Below are positions 23,580-35,979 of a DNA stretch of 64,000 nucleotides, in pieces. Position numbers and translations under genes: made by a program. Numbering within the stretch: position 1 is the stretch's first letter; the number at the start of each line of letters is the position of its first letter. The DNA comes from Bugulina stolonifera (taxonomy: Eukaryota > Bryozoa > Gymnolaemata > Cheilostomatida > Bugulidae), in assembly GCA_935421135.1 (NCBI GenBank), contig OW285187.1:32242818-32306817 (forward strand), given 5' to 3'. The notes under the pieces were generated by a model. The model was not told where the DNA came from. It saw nothing but the letters and a program-made list of their open reading frames with translations, and ran no database searches.

Positions 23580-24190
23580 GTCGTAAGTGTGGGTGCCTAT
23601 TTTCATCTTGTACTATCTTTTTCAGCCAAACATATCAATCCATCCGGCTTTGGCTTCAGTATCACTCTCTTTCTCTCAAATCATTAATTGTGGATGGACA
23701 GCTCCATTTCATATCTGCTCCAGCTGTTGAGTTTGGTTCTTTTGAGCAGTATCCCAAATATAGCCTGCTTATTCCATGGCAGGGCAGCATAAGCCCGTGT
23801 AGGCTAGGAGTCTATATTCGATCATCCCAAGCACTTATTTGTCTTATGAAGATATCAAAATTACGTGTGTCAAATTTCAAGGCAACTAGCACTTTGATTC
23901 CCAGATGTTTAGTCTCTAACTCTCTTTGCTCCAGCTGAGCCCTGTGCCCACAAATAACCTAGTTTGTATAATCAGGGAGTATGATAATGATGGTTGGTAC
24001 GATTGGTTACCAAAAGCAGTGACATGGCCATGATATTCTCCTTTATTGAAAAGTATCTTCCAGTTGGTTGACCTTTTGTGCAGAGCCATAATATTTGACT
24101 GGAACAGCTCTGCATCCGGGTCATTGTTCACCACTTGGGGTCCTAACTCCTATGTCAAAGGTAATATCTGCATAGGATAGAGGCCAATTA
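23580..24190 (-). mobile_element. Non-LTR retrotransposon (LINE) RT relic
   Basis: Minus-strand frames, interrupted by stops and shifts, show the end of a LINE reverse transcriptase. A degraded YADD box (reading YADI, near 24170) is followed by NNDPDAELFQSNIMALHKRS (24131-24072) and NWKILFNKGEYHGHV, then AYTGLCCPAME then AGYIWDTAQKNQTQQLEQI (about 23770-23680), and a terminal AVHP...DLRERE / AGWID segment (about 23680-23630). The spacing copies the RT C-terminus of chordate and invertebrate LINEs (DLxxLxxWSxxWxLxFNxxKC, LEYASxVWDPxxxxxxxxLExVQ, NDYxRxSSVTxMxxxLGW). It is clearly dead. Confidence 0.75.
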
Positions 24191-24780
24191 TGAAAACCGA
24201 GTTATTGTAGTGTACTGTCACGCCAAAGCCAGACTGGGCTTTATTTAAAAAATCATTTATGTCACTCACTATCACTACCACTATGGCTATTCTGTGTTTA
24301 GCCTAGCAACTAAAACTGACATTTAACTCATTTAAGGTGCTCATAAAACTTTACATTTACATTTACATTTATTGGGTTTTCTAAAAGTTTACAGATAACA
24401 TTATTTTGTTAAAGGTAACTTGTTGACCACAAAAAAATATATATGTATTATATACAACTCATAGGAGAGAATAAATAAATAAACAAAGAGAACAAAAAAA
24501 ACAAAAAAGGAGGCAAATATCATTGCTTATGACAAGAGCCAATAATATAGTATAATGTGATTTAATAACAGATAGATAACAAGTATTCAAAATATGTACA
24601 AGTGATAGCAGATTATAGGTGTTTAGGTAAAAAGGAGAGACAGGATTGGTGCTACATTAGTGTACATGTATAATGACCAAATGTGTATACAATAATAGGA
24701 GAAAGAAAAGGGCAGAATAGCGAGATGGGTGCTATATTAATGCAAAAAGGTAATATATACACATACATATATAGTGATAC

Positions 24781-24808
<28 letters not shown>
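24781..24808 (+). repeat. A28 homopolymer
   Basis: An uninterrupted run of 28 adenines. It could be the tail of a plus-strand retroposon, but no body is recognisable upstream and no flanking duplication was found. Confidence 0.9.
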
Positions 24809-24811
<3 letters not shown>

Positions 24812-25632
24812 GGGATCAGCATATTTGTTACTGATCAGAGCCAATATTATAATAAGCATATAGTAATTATCAACAATATGTACATAGTGGCAGTAGATTA
24901 GAGATATGTGTCAGCGTAGAAAGATTGAGAGCTGAAAGGGTGACCGGAAAGAAAGAATAAAGAGATTGCACACTACGTCAATGAGAAAGATAGGAAAAGA
25001 CTTCAGCATAGGATCCAGAAAGATATTTATTAAATAGGGTCTAGGGGACATAATGCCCAAAACTGGATTTAAGTGATTGTATATTTATTAATTCATGTAA
25101 AGGATAAAAGACTTTTAGAAGGAAGATTATTTAATGTAAATTTATGTAGAAGGTTTAATAGGGTTGATTTGCCATAATTGGTTCTGTATGAAGGTTTAAT
25201 TATGAGGCAGTTGCTACTTGTTAATGGTCATATAACACTATAACACCACATTAAGTTAAGCAAAACCTGTTACCTTTTCATTGGTTACCAGCCAAATTTC
25301 TGAGTGAAAAGAAGTTGCCTTGAAAATATTTGCTGCACTATCTTGGTTTGGTAAATGGAGTATTGGAAATGGAAAATGTGGAAATGGTTAGTATTGTGAA
25401 ATAAATGGAACCATTGAGCTACGTCGTTCTGTTACCTTACCATCTATTGGTCTTGCAATTGTCTTTATATCGAATCAGAAACTGCGTAGACACTACGTAC
25501 CCTGATTGGCCGTTTTCAAGCAACAGGACGCCTCATGTTTACTGAGCAGAAAGGTGATGCACTCCCTGTTGAAGTCGTATCAGTGAAAGCCGCGTTTGTA
25601 TTCATAATTCGTAAGCCATTTGTTAGGTCATC

Positions 25633-28600
25633 ATGCCTGGATTGAATCTTGGAGATGTTTTTCCCAATGCCGATGTTGAAACTACAACAGGAAACTTCAA
25701 GCTACATGATTATATTGGCGATAAGTATGTTTAATCTTGTCCATTGATGATTGATTGACAACCAACCAATGGGTTTTCCATCGGATCGGTGGTCACAATC
25801 CAATGACAATCGTCGCAAAATTATCATTATGATTACACTAATACCAATAATATGTTCTATCAATTGTTCCTAGAACCGTCGGGGACTTCGGTGCTCTGAT
25901 TGGGACGGACAACTAGTAGTAGGTAGTTAAGATTTAAATTAACAGACACACACACAGAGGCCTGCCTCTTGATTTCACCAGACGGTTTTGCAGGACTATT
26001 CGACACAGATAAAGATTCACTAATGTAGTAATCAGGGGCGGATATAGGAAAAATTTCAACACCAGCCTATTTTCAAGAAGTCATGGATTTCACGCGTCTG
26101 AGTGAGTTAATACAAGATAAGTGTGGAACATGAACATGTATGGGTACAGTCTACACATATAACATGACTATTACAGCACTATACAATGACTGTACTGCCT
26201 GAACAAGTAAATAGAGAATGAACTGAAGCCTGGACATGCATAGTATTGATAGTTTACAGAGCACAGCTAGTATTGCATGCTTGATTGAACACACGCCTAG
26301 GATGGTGGCGTTGGTGCCTATAGCCGCCCCGCCTTTAGTCGCCCCGGTAGTAATTTAATATGTAACGATTTTAACTATATTATTAATAAATTATGTTTTA
26401 ATTGAATTTTCCCTCTGAGACCCATGTAAAAGGTAAAAGTGTGGGAGCTCAAACATGAAAGATGACATGACTTATCATATTGAATTACAGATTTTTGATC
26501 TCAGGTCACCATGGTAACTAGGGCACTTTGAGGGGAACCAACTTCATTCAGCAAAGCATTTCTATATCGACATTGGCTTACTTTCTGTTAAAAAATATAT
26601 TGCATAATCTACTTGAATATTCTTCATATATATTACATTTTGTTATGCTGCATACGATTTGCTCACTATCAGGGGAAGCTCTATGCTATATATCGCACTT
26701 GATTCAGATGTAACATTGTCAACTATAACTTCATATCATTTGATGAAATTGGGCTGATTAATTTTAGCCAGACCATTCTTTGGTCAGTTGAATGAATATA
26801 AGCTTTTGATATAGAGGTACAGGTTTGTCCACTTACAGTATAAATCGTTATTGTACATTCACATTAATCTGTTTCACCAATCGTCTCACTTCATCTCCAA
26901 CAAACACGTATAAATTACTATTACTCCATATCTGCATCACGATAATATACCATAATCATTATTGTATTTATGGGCTGAAAGTGGACAACTAGCCTACTGT
27001 GAAGGAACTATGTACGAGTTTCAGAAAGAAGATTTCATCTTACTTAATATTTTGGAGCTAGAAAATCTATGTTGTTTTTAATGATAAGACTAATATGTAG
27101 CCTCGAAGAATAGGACAGCATCATCACCTATTCACTGTCGCATGGTGTTGATTAGGTTACAATGCACTATTCAATTGACGCGCTTGTTGACTGTGTGTGA
27201 TATAAGCTAGAGAGACCGGTGGACTAGCTACCTGCTACGGGAGTCCCTATCACAGCTATCACAGCTCCCGGTATATTCAAATGATTGAACCTAGGGTAGG
27301 AGGAAACAACTCATGAATGCGTTGTGTTACAGGTGGCTTGCCTTCTTCTCCCACCCAGCTGACTTCACTCCAGTCTGCACAACAGAATTGGGTGAATTAG
27401 TGTCAAGAAAGAAGGAATTTGATGAACTGAACACTAAAATCATAACACTGTCCTGCGATGATGTTGTTTCGCACAACGCTTGGTCAAAGGTAAGACGAAA
27501 CATCTTCTGTGAGTAAACTGCAGTCTCCCTAAACTGCCAGTAGATTATGTCAAATGTATGAATTAGCAGTCATATAATATTCAATCTTATTAGATGTGAT
27601 CCAGACAATTTATACTAGGTTGTATTGAGGAAGAGTGGCAGCTCTAGCAGTACAGTTCACACCAATACATAAATCAACAACAGAATGTCTAGTGGCAAGG
27701 AGTGTGTGTGTACACTAAAAATATCTAATGCAGGGGCGTAACTTTGGAAAAATTTTTGGGGTGGCTAGAAGTCGGGGGTTTATGCAGGCCATCGGCCTGC
27801 CCGAGCGCGAGAGCGGGGTGGGTGCGGGAGGGGCGCAGCGCCCTCCCGCAAGGGGGGTCCGGGGGTCTCCCCCGGAAAAAAATTAGAAAATTACTACCTG
27901 GATATGCAATTTCGGGACGTTTAAGGTGTAAAATTACTGCTTAAAATAATTGGATATTAGATATGTATAGTCAAGTAAATCAAAGTAGCATAAGACAGTT
28001 GAAATTTTTCACGCTGTGATACATTAAACTGAGCTTTTCATAAACAGATATAGAATAAGTTTGAGCGCCAAAAAAATATAGGCTAAATTGGTACTCTTAT
28101 AATTATGATCTTCTAAGTAATTATTCCTCACTACTAAAGCTTCACTAGAATTTAGACCAATATTATCTCAACTAGGCCACCTTAAGCACACTAGATCTGA
28201 CATTACTAGTACTGAATAGTCTACTTAAACTACTGACCAGGATACTATCATGAAATTTGAAACAAAATAAAAATACAGAAACAAAAAAATAATAAACGGA
28301 TAAGTCTGCTAACACTAGCACCAAAAGGTTTTGCGTTTTCATTCTCCAGAAAAAAATTTTTTTTTTACACTGACAAGAATAAGAATAGAATTATTTAATT
28401 AAATAATATTATATATAATATATATAATAATTATATTATATAAATATTAATTTATTGGTATTATATTTTATTAATATTCATTTTTAATAATATCAAAATC
28501 CCACTCATGTAGCCACCAAATCTAGCAATAAGCTTTGCTCACATACATACTAACAATCTACTTGAAAGCCTATCCAATGTTCATCTTTTTATTGGAGGAC

Positions 28601-31600
28601 GGAGGTTGTAAAGAAGCAACTACAACTTAAAAAGTAGCAACAAGTTATTCGGTCTGTACGGAAAATTCCAAGTTATGTAGCTTGAGATTTAAGTAATTCA
28701 AGTAGCTACAAACCTTGGGCTAATCACCCTGATTGGAAATAATGATTGGCTATTTCTAGTAATCCGATAATTTGATTGGCTTGTGGGGAAAGTAGCGTGT
28801 CGCATAAATTATATTCTACACTACATCCTTAGAAATACGTACTAAGGAAAACTATTTGCCGCGGTCATAGGAGAAGATAACTCTATGGCCGCCGTAGAAT
28901 TGATACCCCTGAATTCAAAAACACCATTTTTGGGCCACTTTATTTTGAGATTTAGGGGCGGCCATGCCGCTCTGCCGCCCCTAAAGTTACGGCCCTAAAA
29001 TATCTAATGTGACTATTTATATCATTCCCTACTTACACTTTCAGCATATTATTACTTACTTACTATTTCGGCATTTTATTTGCTTAGTTTTGGCCTGTTT
29101 GTCAAGGCTCTCACAGTCTCACACACTTGTAACAACAAACCTTAGACCTACACATTGTACATGTATTATATTATACTGAGTTAGCAATCAATATCCTCAA
29201 TTCATATTATTATGGAGTGAGTTCACCTTCATACAAAAGCTGTAATAATGTAATGTTTCTGTGTATGGGTATCAGACGGGTGCTGATGTTAGCACGGGTG
29301 TGGGAAGCGCTTGGTAGTGGTAGTGGGCTGCCAAGGTAAACTTCCACACATTACATAAAGAGTTATCGTAGAGGACTCGATGCTTAGACTCATTAAAGAG
29401 TCAAGGTTCGGCGTAGGTCCTATAATTTATACTCCGTAGGAGTGTAAAAAGTGTCTGTGTTGATGAAGGGACGTAGACCCGGTGCTAGACCAAGGCTGGA
29501 GCTGCCTGCCTGCAAGAGTAAGACTCTGTAGGTTGAGTTAGGAGATGTTGCTTTATTGAAGCGCAATCAACAACTGATTTGATATAGCAAATGTGCTGGC
29601 TTTTATATAAAATGAACTTCCGGCTAAAAGGGCCGACAGGGGGTCGGGCTGTACGATACGGGGTCATGCTGGAAATGGCATAACAACTTGGCTGAAAATG
29701 GCCCGAGGTCCGACCATCAAAAGGGTCGGCCATTCACAAAAAGTGCTTACAATAGTAGGAAAAGTATTATATGTAAATATGAGCATTATCTACGACATCG
29801 GCCCTCACTTTATAATAGGCAAAAGACTTAGAATATAATCAGGTAATGAATGCACTTGCACAATAGTAGTATAATTGGCTACAGATGAATACAAGAGACC
29901 TGATGGGTTGATAACAATAATAATGTGCACTAGCTAAGCAGTAGTTGACAAGAATAATAAGTATAAATGTAGTAGCGTGTTTAGCAAGAGTCATGCATAA
30001 TAAGTATGGAACAGTTTTACATAGTAGTAACACAAGTATTTAGATATAGTCCATGCGGCTGCAGGCTATGTGCTGAAACACCACAATAACATCATGTAGG
30101 AGAGTTGTGTTATAAGCTTTAAGATTTGCCTGTGATTTATGTTTAGCAGGCAGTAACATTCCATTTCAGTATTAGCATCTGTCAACTTTCTTCATGATAA
30201 TCACTCAAGGCTGCCTTCATGAATAAATATGTTATAAATTTGCACACAAGACAGTTACCATGTCTATTAATACCCAATATCATTTCAACTATCTGCCTGT
30301 CTAGTATTGCACAGTCATGTATAGTATAGGTGCCACATTACATAACATGAAGTGCAGTATTATTACATGGGGACATTCTACGAGCTACTCTTCACTTCTA
30401 CACTATTTACCTAACATGTTACTACATAGTTGGCAGTAGTTTACTATAATTATTTACAGTGTCCAGAATATAAACTAATGACTGGAATGATATTTTATAC
30501 CGGTAGGTACTAGGTTAGCTGTAATGTGTATCTAATTTTAAACATCATATATATCAGAACAGTGACAGACAGTGGATTATTTGGTGAGATGGAATTTAAT
30601 AACTGTCATCGTATTCACTGCAATGTAAACCAGCTACATTCTAGAATATTTTGTGATGTGTATACAGCATACACAGTCATTGGAAGTTGACACTGCCAGC
30701 GTGTCACGTAGATCTCGAATTCACCAACTAATAGACATTTGTAATCATAACGTTAGATGCTCTCCACTAAATGTTTGAATTGTTTGTAAGTTTAACATGG
30801 AGTGCACTGCACTGTTATAGGATGTGACTCATCAAGCTGGCTGCAATGCCGATGCTCTGCCCTACCCTGTCATCGCTGACCCAAAGAGAGAGCTGGCTGT
30901 TGCACTTGGTATGGTTGATCCAGAAGAGAAGGATGCCCAGGGTCTGCCATTGACTGCTAGAGCAGTGTTCATTGTTGGGCCAGATAAAAAACTGAAGCTG
31001 AGCATTCTCTACCCTGCAACCACTGGACGAAACATGGAGTGAGTGTGGAACAGTTACACAGGCTATAACTGACCTAGCTTCCTAAGTGTAACCCAGAGAG
31101 TTACCTCTTCTGTGGTAGTACAATCTTCTGACGGCTTTTGTTGAGGTTTGCACACCTCAGTGAGTTCCGTGAATGCTCGGCTATGAATTTATTGATAAAC
31201 TAAAATAGTGCAATTTGTAAAGAACACTCTGATTGTGTTCCTATGCATGTATAACTAGCATACTCAATATACATGTAGTTCCTTGTTTGCAGTGAAGTGT
31301 TGAGGGTAATACAGTCACTGCAGTTGACTGCCTACAAGAAGGTAGCTACACCTGTCAACTGGAAGCCTGGTGGTGAATGTATGGTTGTACCTTCAGTCAA
31401 ACCTGATGAAGCAGCTCAACTCTTCCCCCAGCACAGAGTTGCTCAGGTACACTACATACGTACATGTATATAGTATATTATGCAGTATACTTATTTACCA
31501 GTGCAGTACACTACATAATGATAATGATGGCAATACTCTCTGCAGTAAGTCTCGAGTGGTACTTGTCACCTAATATAATCTAGTAAGCCTACTTGAACAT

Positions 31601-31861
31601 ACACTCCCTCATTAGATAAACATATTATATTCTTGTATACCATGATATATTACCACATGCATCTTTCTCCTTCCACACTGACTGTTACAGCTAAATGCTC
31701 TAATTAACACCACATAAATTATTATAGAGAACTTGTCTAAAGACAGTGTGACACACTCTACTGTCCACTGCACTGTACAATATACACACTGTATACATAG
31801 CATAGTTATGTTTCAGGTACCATCAGGCAAGGGATATCTCAGGTTCACTCCTCAACCTTAG
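25633..31861 (+). CDS. PRDX6: 1-Cys peroxiredoxin, PRDX6-like
   Basis: Thiol peroxidase reducing H2O2 and lipid hydroperoxides, usually cytosolic. Exons 25633-25724, 27333-27489, 30821-31038, 31293-31446 and 31817-31861 join in phase to 666 nt, 221 aa (human 224). Seen: [12 protein letters not shown] start, [20 protein letters not shown], peroxidatic Cys46 in [28 protein letters not shown], the 1-Cys signature region [50 protein letters not shown] and the terminal [13 protein letters not shown]. These cover the whole family length. In vertebrate PRDX6 the GDSWG serine is the phospholipase A2 nucleophile; here the site reads GDKWL with the lysine codon split by intron 1, so that second activity is probably absent. 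Intron 1 holds a hAT MITE and intron 2 a 1.27-kb element. Possible poly(A) signals: ATTAAA 31929-31934 and AATAAA 32116-32121. Confidence 0.96.
26033..26346. mobile_element. hAT-like MITE, 314 bp, with 8-bp target duplication
   Basis: Begins CAGGGGCGGATATAGG and ends with the inverted counterpart CCTATAGCCGCCCC (26317-26330) plus a second terminal-like block GCCTTTAGTCGCCCCG. The flanks GTAGTAAT at 26025-26032 and 26347-26354 are identical, the 8 bp typical of hAT insertion. There is no coding capacity. It sits in PRDX6 intron 1. Confidence 0.85.
27731..28996. mobile_element. 1.27-kb inverted-repeat element with 13-bp flanking duplication
   Basis: The left end CAGGGGCGTAACTTT and the right end AAAGTTACGGCCCT are inverted repeats with one internal mismatch. 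The flanking AAAATATCTAATG is repeated exactly at 27718-27730 and 28997-29009. Inside lie a GC-rich block with two hairpins (27818-27878) and a subterminal inverted repeat AGGGGCGGC / GCCGCCCCT (near 28952-28984); the rest is AT-rich and non-coding. It lies in PRDX6 intron 2. The ends look hAT-like but the duplication is longer than 8 bp. Confidence 0.8.
29240..29770 (-). repeat. GC-richer repeat-like segment, possible old LTR
   Basis: Compositionally distinct from the rest of PRDX6 intron 2. Contains GAGATGTTGCTTTATTGAAG then CAATCAACAACTGATTTGAT (29541-29585) and GGGCCGACAGGGGGTCGGGC. A related string, GAGATGTTACTTT then CAACAACCAACTGAAA, occurs near 37570-37605, so the segment may be dispersed. 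Termini were not established, and the LTR reading is a guess. Confidence 0.2.
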
Positions 31862-34849
31862 GAGGATGACAGCTGATTGGTTCGTAATTGTTGTATTGTA
31901 TTCAAAGCATTTTAACAATAATACTGCTATTAAATCTTCTATTTTACTACTGTTTGCCTTTTTCCTGTTATATACTGCATGTACACACTACATGCCTCTT
32001 CGCTATATAACCTTGTTACTTTTGCTAGGTTGTGGAATGTTTTAGTATCTGCTAGATGTTAACTGCGATTGATCAACTTTCTGCTTCACATTTCAAAAAT
32101 ATCCCTGTGATCTAAAATAAAATATTTACATTAATTCCTCCTTATGCCAAGTTGAGTTCTCTTATCTACAATGTATAGAATGAGTGTAGAATGTATTACA
32201 TACTGTGAGTACTGTGAGGTGCATATTTCATAGCAATGTCACTCCTGTTACAGTTTCTGTGACCTCAATTGCTGTAGGAATATCAGCTAATAGGCCAGCT
32301 GCTTGCAAGGTGGTTTGAAAAAATATTACTCCGGATTCTTACATAGAGTCTCTATTGATAAATCACTGATTGAACAAACTAAAAATATGTACTGTTTCTG
32401 TTACATAGTAGTATAATAATATATAGTGGATAGATGGGTAAGCTAAAAACATCCCAGTAGTTGACCTACTAAACTATTAACTAATTTATCAACATTTTAA
32501 TTTAGAATACATTAATCAAAAATGTTACTAATTTTGGTTTTACTCACATACCCACATTGTTAATCTATGTGTCCATGTACACTTCAGGTTATTCTTTCTG
32601 CAAGATTCACCACAAGTATGCAAGGCAGTGCAGGCCAGGCCACATAATATTATTAATTATATATATAACTATGCTGTATAACTATGTAGCCCTATGTAAT
32701 AAATATAACAGATCACCATGGCTTATACAACATGTAAAACAATAGTCATGTTTGGTATGTTACATTATTTCTATGTATAATGTAGATTCTCTATTTTTTT
32801 TATTCTACCTTGCACAAATACCAGCATGTTTGTCCAATGCAAATGGTAGATTTAGACTAAAAAAACTCAACTGCATGTTGAAGGTGCTCACAGCCAAGAC
32901 AATATAGTAAACCTGAAATATTAACTTGCATGACGTTGTGTTAGGATTTAGAGCCCAATAGTACATTAGTATTATCTAAATATTCAGTAAATACAACAGT
33001 CATATGTAATCTCTAATCTGCAATGCAATGTTTGTGCAAACACAGAGTGCCCTCCTACTCTTTGGTGAAAGTAGCAGCCATATGATGTGTCAACACAACA
33101 TCAAGAACAAGCAATATTTACAGCTGCTGATTGTCTTGATCTACTGAAAGCATTCAACTTGGTCTGGTATGGATGAATGTTGCTAAGGTCACAGGAACTG
33201 GGAGTGTCAAGTAATTTTCTCCACATCATAAAGCTCCTTTTTATCTAACATACTGGTGTAATAGCTAAGAGTAACTAAATACACCCCCACAACTCCACAA
33301 CAAATTTTTATATCACACTATGTATGATCTAGTGGAAATCAGTAATTCAGCTACATCCGATATGTACGAGTATAATACATTGTACACCTTGTGTACAAAT
33401 CCGCTATTGCCAACAATGTTCCACAGACCATTTTAATATACAGCTTCATATTTGCATATAGGGCTAGTCAGCAGAAATCCATAGGGCAAAAACCTCTGAA
33501 CATGCCTAATGTGCTTGGAACCAAATTATTGTTACAGCTGTGCTACTTGTAACAATTTTGCACTGAATATAACAGCTCTCATACAATATCCAATGCTGCC
33601 AATAACAGTTGGAAGAAATTGACTATTCACAAAAGTTGTTAATTTTTTGGTACAGTTTTCATTTACAGATAGTGCTTGTGTTTTGTATATAACGCATCCT
33701 GTTATGTAATCATGTCAGCATGTACTGCAGTGAATCAATAGTGGCACAAAAATAAATCTACCACTTTGTACCAGCAAAGCAAATTATTGCCTAATCATGC
33801 ATGGGTTCAAGCAGCACCCATCCATTTATACTGTCTGCAGGAATTATTTCTTTTGTTGACTAAGTTGTTTACAACTTCTTGTTGCGACTTGTATAATGTT
33901 ATAGCCTCCTTTTGTAGTGAATGCACAATATCCACCATATAAATAGAACAAAAATATAGATTAGACATTCATTAGAGTAGGCTGCTGATTTTACTGTAGC
34001 TCTATATAGCTACCATTGCCATATATCTAAATAGACCAGAAGAAATCTACATATTAACTATGACAACTTTAAAACTGGCTAAGTATGTACACCATTGCAC
34101 AAAGTCAATTACATGTACATGCATATTGTACCTATTTTACACTGTAGATGGTTTATAAAATATATGAGTATGTAGTGTATTATAGAGATGCACGGATAAG
34201 TTACATGTGCTTATTCCATAACAGAAAAATGAAATATATATCATATACATTAGGTCTGTCTATTAAAGTAATTTTGTGAGAAAAGTGCAGTTGTAGCAAC
34301 TTTGTTCTGACCCCATGAACTACAAACAATGCTTGGAGCTTGATTTAATCCTGCCATAGAGGCATAATATGTGCTCAATGGAGTGTTCCCAGTGCCACTT
34401 ATGATGATTATAGAAAGACGCCAAATCATTAGTGGACTTATTCAGAGAAATCAACTCAACATCATCAACTTGGACAACTACTTTTGGCTGATGTCAGGAA
34501 TTCATATAGGCCCTACATGTAGCATAACAAAGGAGGACCTAAACAAATCTGAAGTCAAAAGAGTCGTCCAAGGTGAATGGACTCATACATGTAGATGGAG
34601 AATGCAGCTATTGCTATAACTCCAAACTGACTATATTCTCTGCAACCCTTTACGGCTATACCTCGCCAAACTGGGAGAAAATTGCTGTCAAGACTATGTG
34701 AAGTTATCACAGGGCATAGTAACGCGTATGTAAATTTCTAATGATTACATCATGCCTCCATGTAGAGGCCTTTTCTACAACTGTATATCAAGGTGAAATA
34801 AAGATTCATCCTTTGTTTTTCCTGTGCAAGAAGTTATAACTCCTTGTGG

Positions 34850-34960
34850 AGTTATTCTCTGATCAGAACTAGAAGTTGTCCTCTCCCAATTTAGCTTCTT
34901 TAATTTGAGAGAGGACAACTTCTAATTATGGTCAATAGCTTATTAGTGCCCAAGCTTGCG
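34850..34960. repeat. Foldback element with GAAGTTGTCCTCTC arms
   Basis: The inverted arms share AGAAGTTGTCCTCTC (near 34869-34884 and, complemented, 34908-34923). The complementarity continues outward with a few mismatches (GATCAGAACT against AATTATGGTC complemented), and TA dinucleotides flank the 15-bp core. Related copies occur at about 40260-40360 and 49480-49515, with a shorter trace near 961-974. Confidence 0.7.
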
Positions 34961-35232
34961 TGGGGTGTTTACAAACGACCGCTCCTTGGGACCCATTTTC
35001 TTTGGACCTGCAGCTATGAAAGTCCAAGCACACTTCCTGTAAGCCCAAGTAAAGTGGAGAGATGTTTTATAATTTTATTATATTATTAACATAATGTGTT
35101 TATTATTGTGGTTTTGATTTTGAATATCATACTTGAGGTGCTGTATAATATTTTATAAATGTCCACAGAGCAATGCATATAATTTATAATATACATGTAT
35201 GTCATATAATAGGCAAAAACATTGCTAGTGAT

Positions 35233-35261
35233 AAAATTGTTATTTTTAAAATAACAATTTT
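35233..35261. repeat. 29-bp AT-rich hairpin
   Basis: AAAATTGTTATTTT (35233-35246) and its exact complement AAAATAACAATTTT (35248-35261) are separated by one base. No other feature is attached. Confidence 0.85.
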
Positions 35262-35979
35262 TATTTTATATTATTTTTATGTTTTGTTAAAGTTAAAGTA
35301 AAATAAATAGTTATAGTATAATAATAATAATAATTATAATATAATGAATAATAATACCATGATAATGATAATAATTTATAATTATTTTTATTAATTACTC
35401 CTTGATTACATGTATACATGTAATAATAGTAATCATTATTATTATTAATTATAATTTAATAGGCTAATTAATTAGTTTGATAATGAATTATGAATAAAAA
35501 TAATACAATATGATATACTAATGTTAATGTTAAGAGATGTAATTAATAAACTAAAATACTACATACATAACATGTGTTAGCCTATTATAAAATATTTAAA
35601 AGTACCAATTATTAGTGTGGATAAAACAAATCAATCTTTAAATAAACATAAATTATAAAATCAAAATGTTTATTAACACTTTGAGCCCTGAGGACAAGTA
35701 TACTCGCAGCTGCAGTATTTTACTTATAACAGCAAAGCTATAGAGTCTATGACAGAAATAAAGCCATATTTAGAAAGAGGAGGCTCTTTTTGTGCCGAGA
35801 GATAATCTTCAGCTTTCTAGTGCTAATAAAAATGATTAAATTGGCTGTTGAGAACAACTCTATCTTCTGGCCTACCCCTTGCTGCTTAGTGCAAACATGA
35901 CCTCAGTCTTCCAATAGGTTTGATGGTGGGTGCCTGATTGATAAATTTATTGGTAATGAGGGCCCAGAACTTGGTTCAC

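Larger units (their letters stand above)
23096..25632. other. Intergenic region between ATPSCKMT and PRDX6
   Basis: Holds a non-LTR retrotransposon relic (about 23580-24190), short ACATTT repeats (24354-24372), two loosely similar blocks around 24510-24640 and 24810-24940 that share GAGCCAATA, ATATGTACA and GTGCTAYATTA, and a 28-base A run at 24781-24808. The last 200 bp before 25633 should contain the PRDX6 promoter; I see an inverted CCAAT (GATTGGCC, near 25502) but no TATA box. Confidence 0.5.

Noticed and set aside
23573..23938. 121-codon plus-strand ORF
   Set aside because: It overlaps in antisense the LINE RT relic and has no motif of its own.
34371..34619. 82-codon plus-strand ORF as a gene
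   Set aside because: No motif, no splice-linked neighbours and composition like surrounding non-coding DNA.
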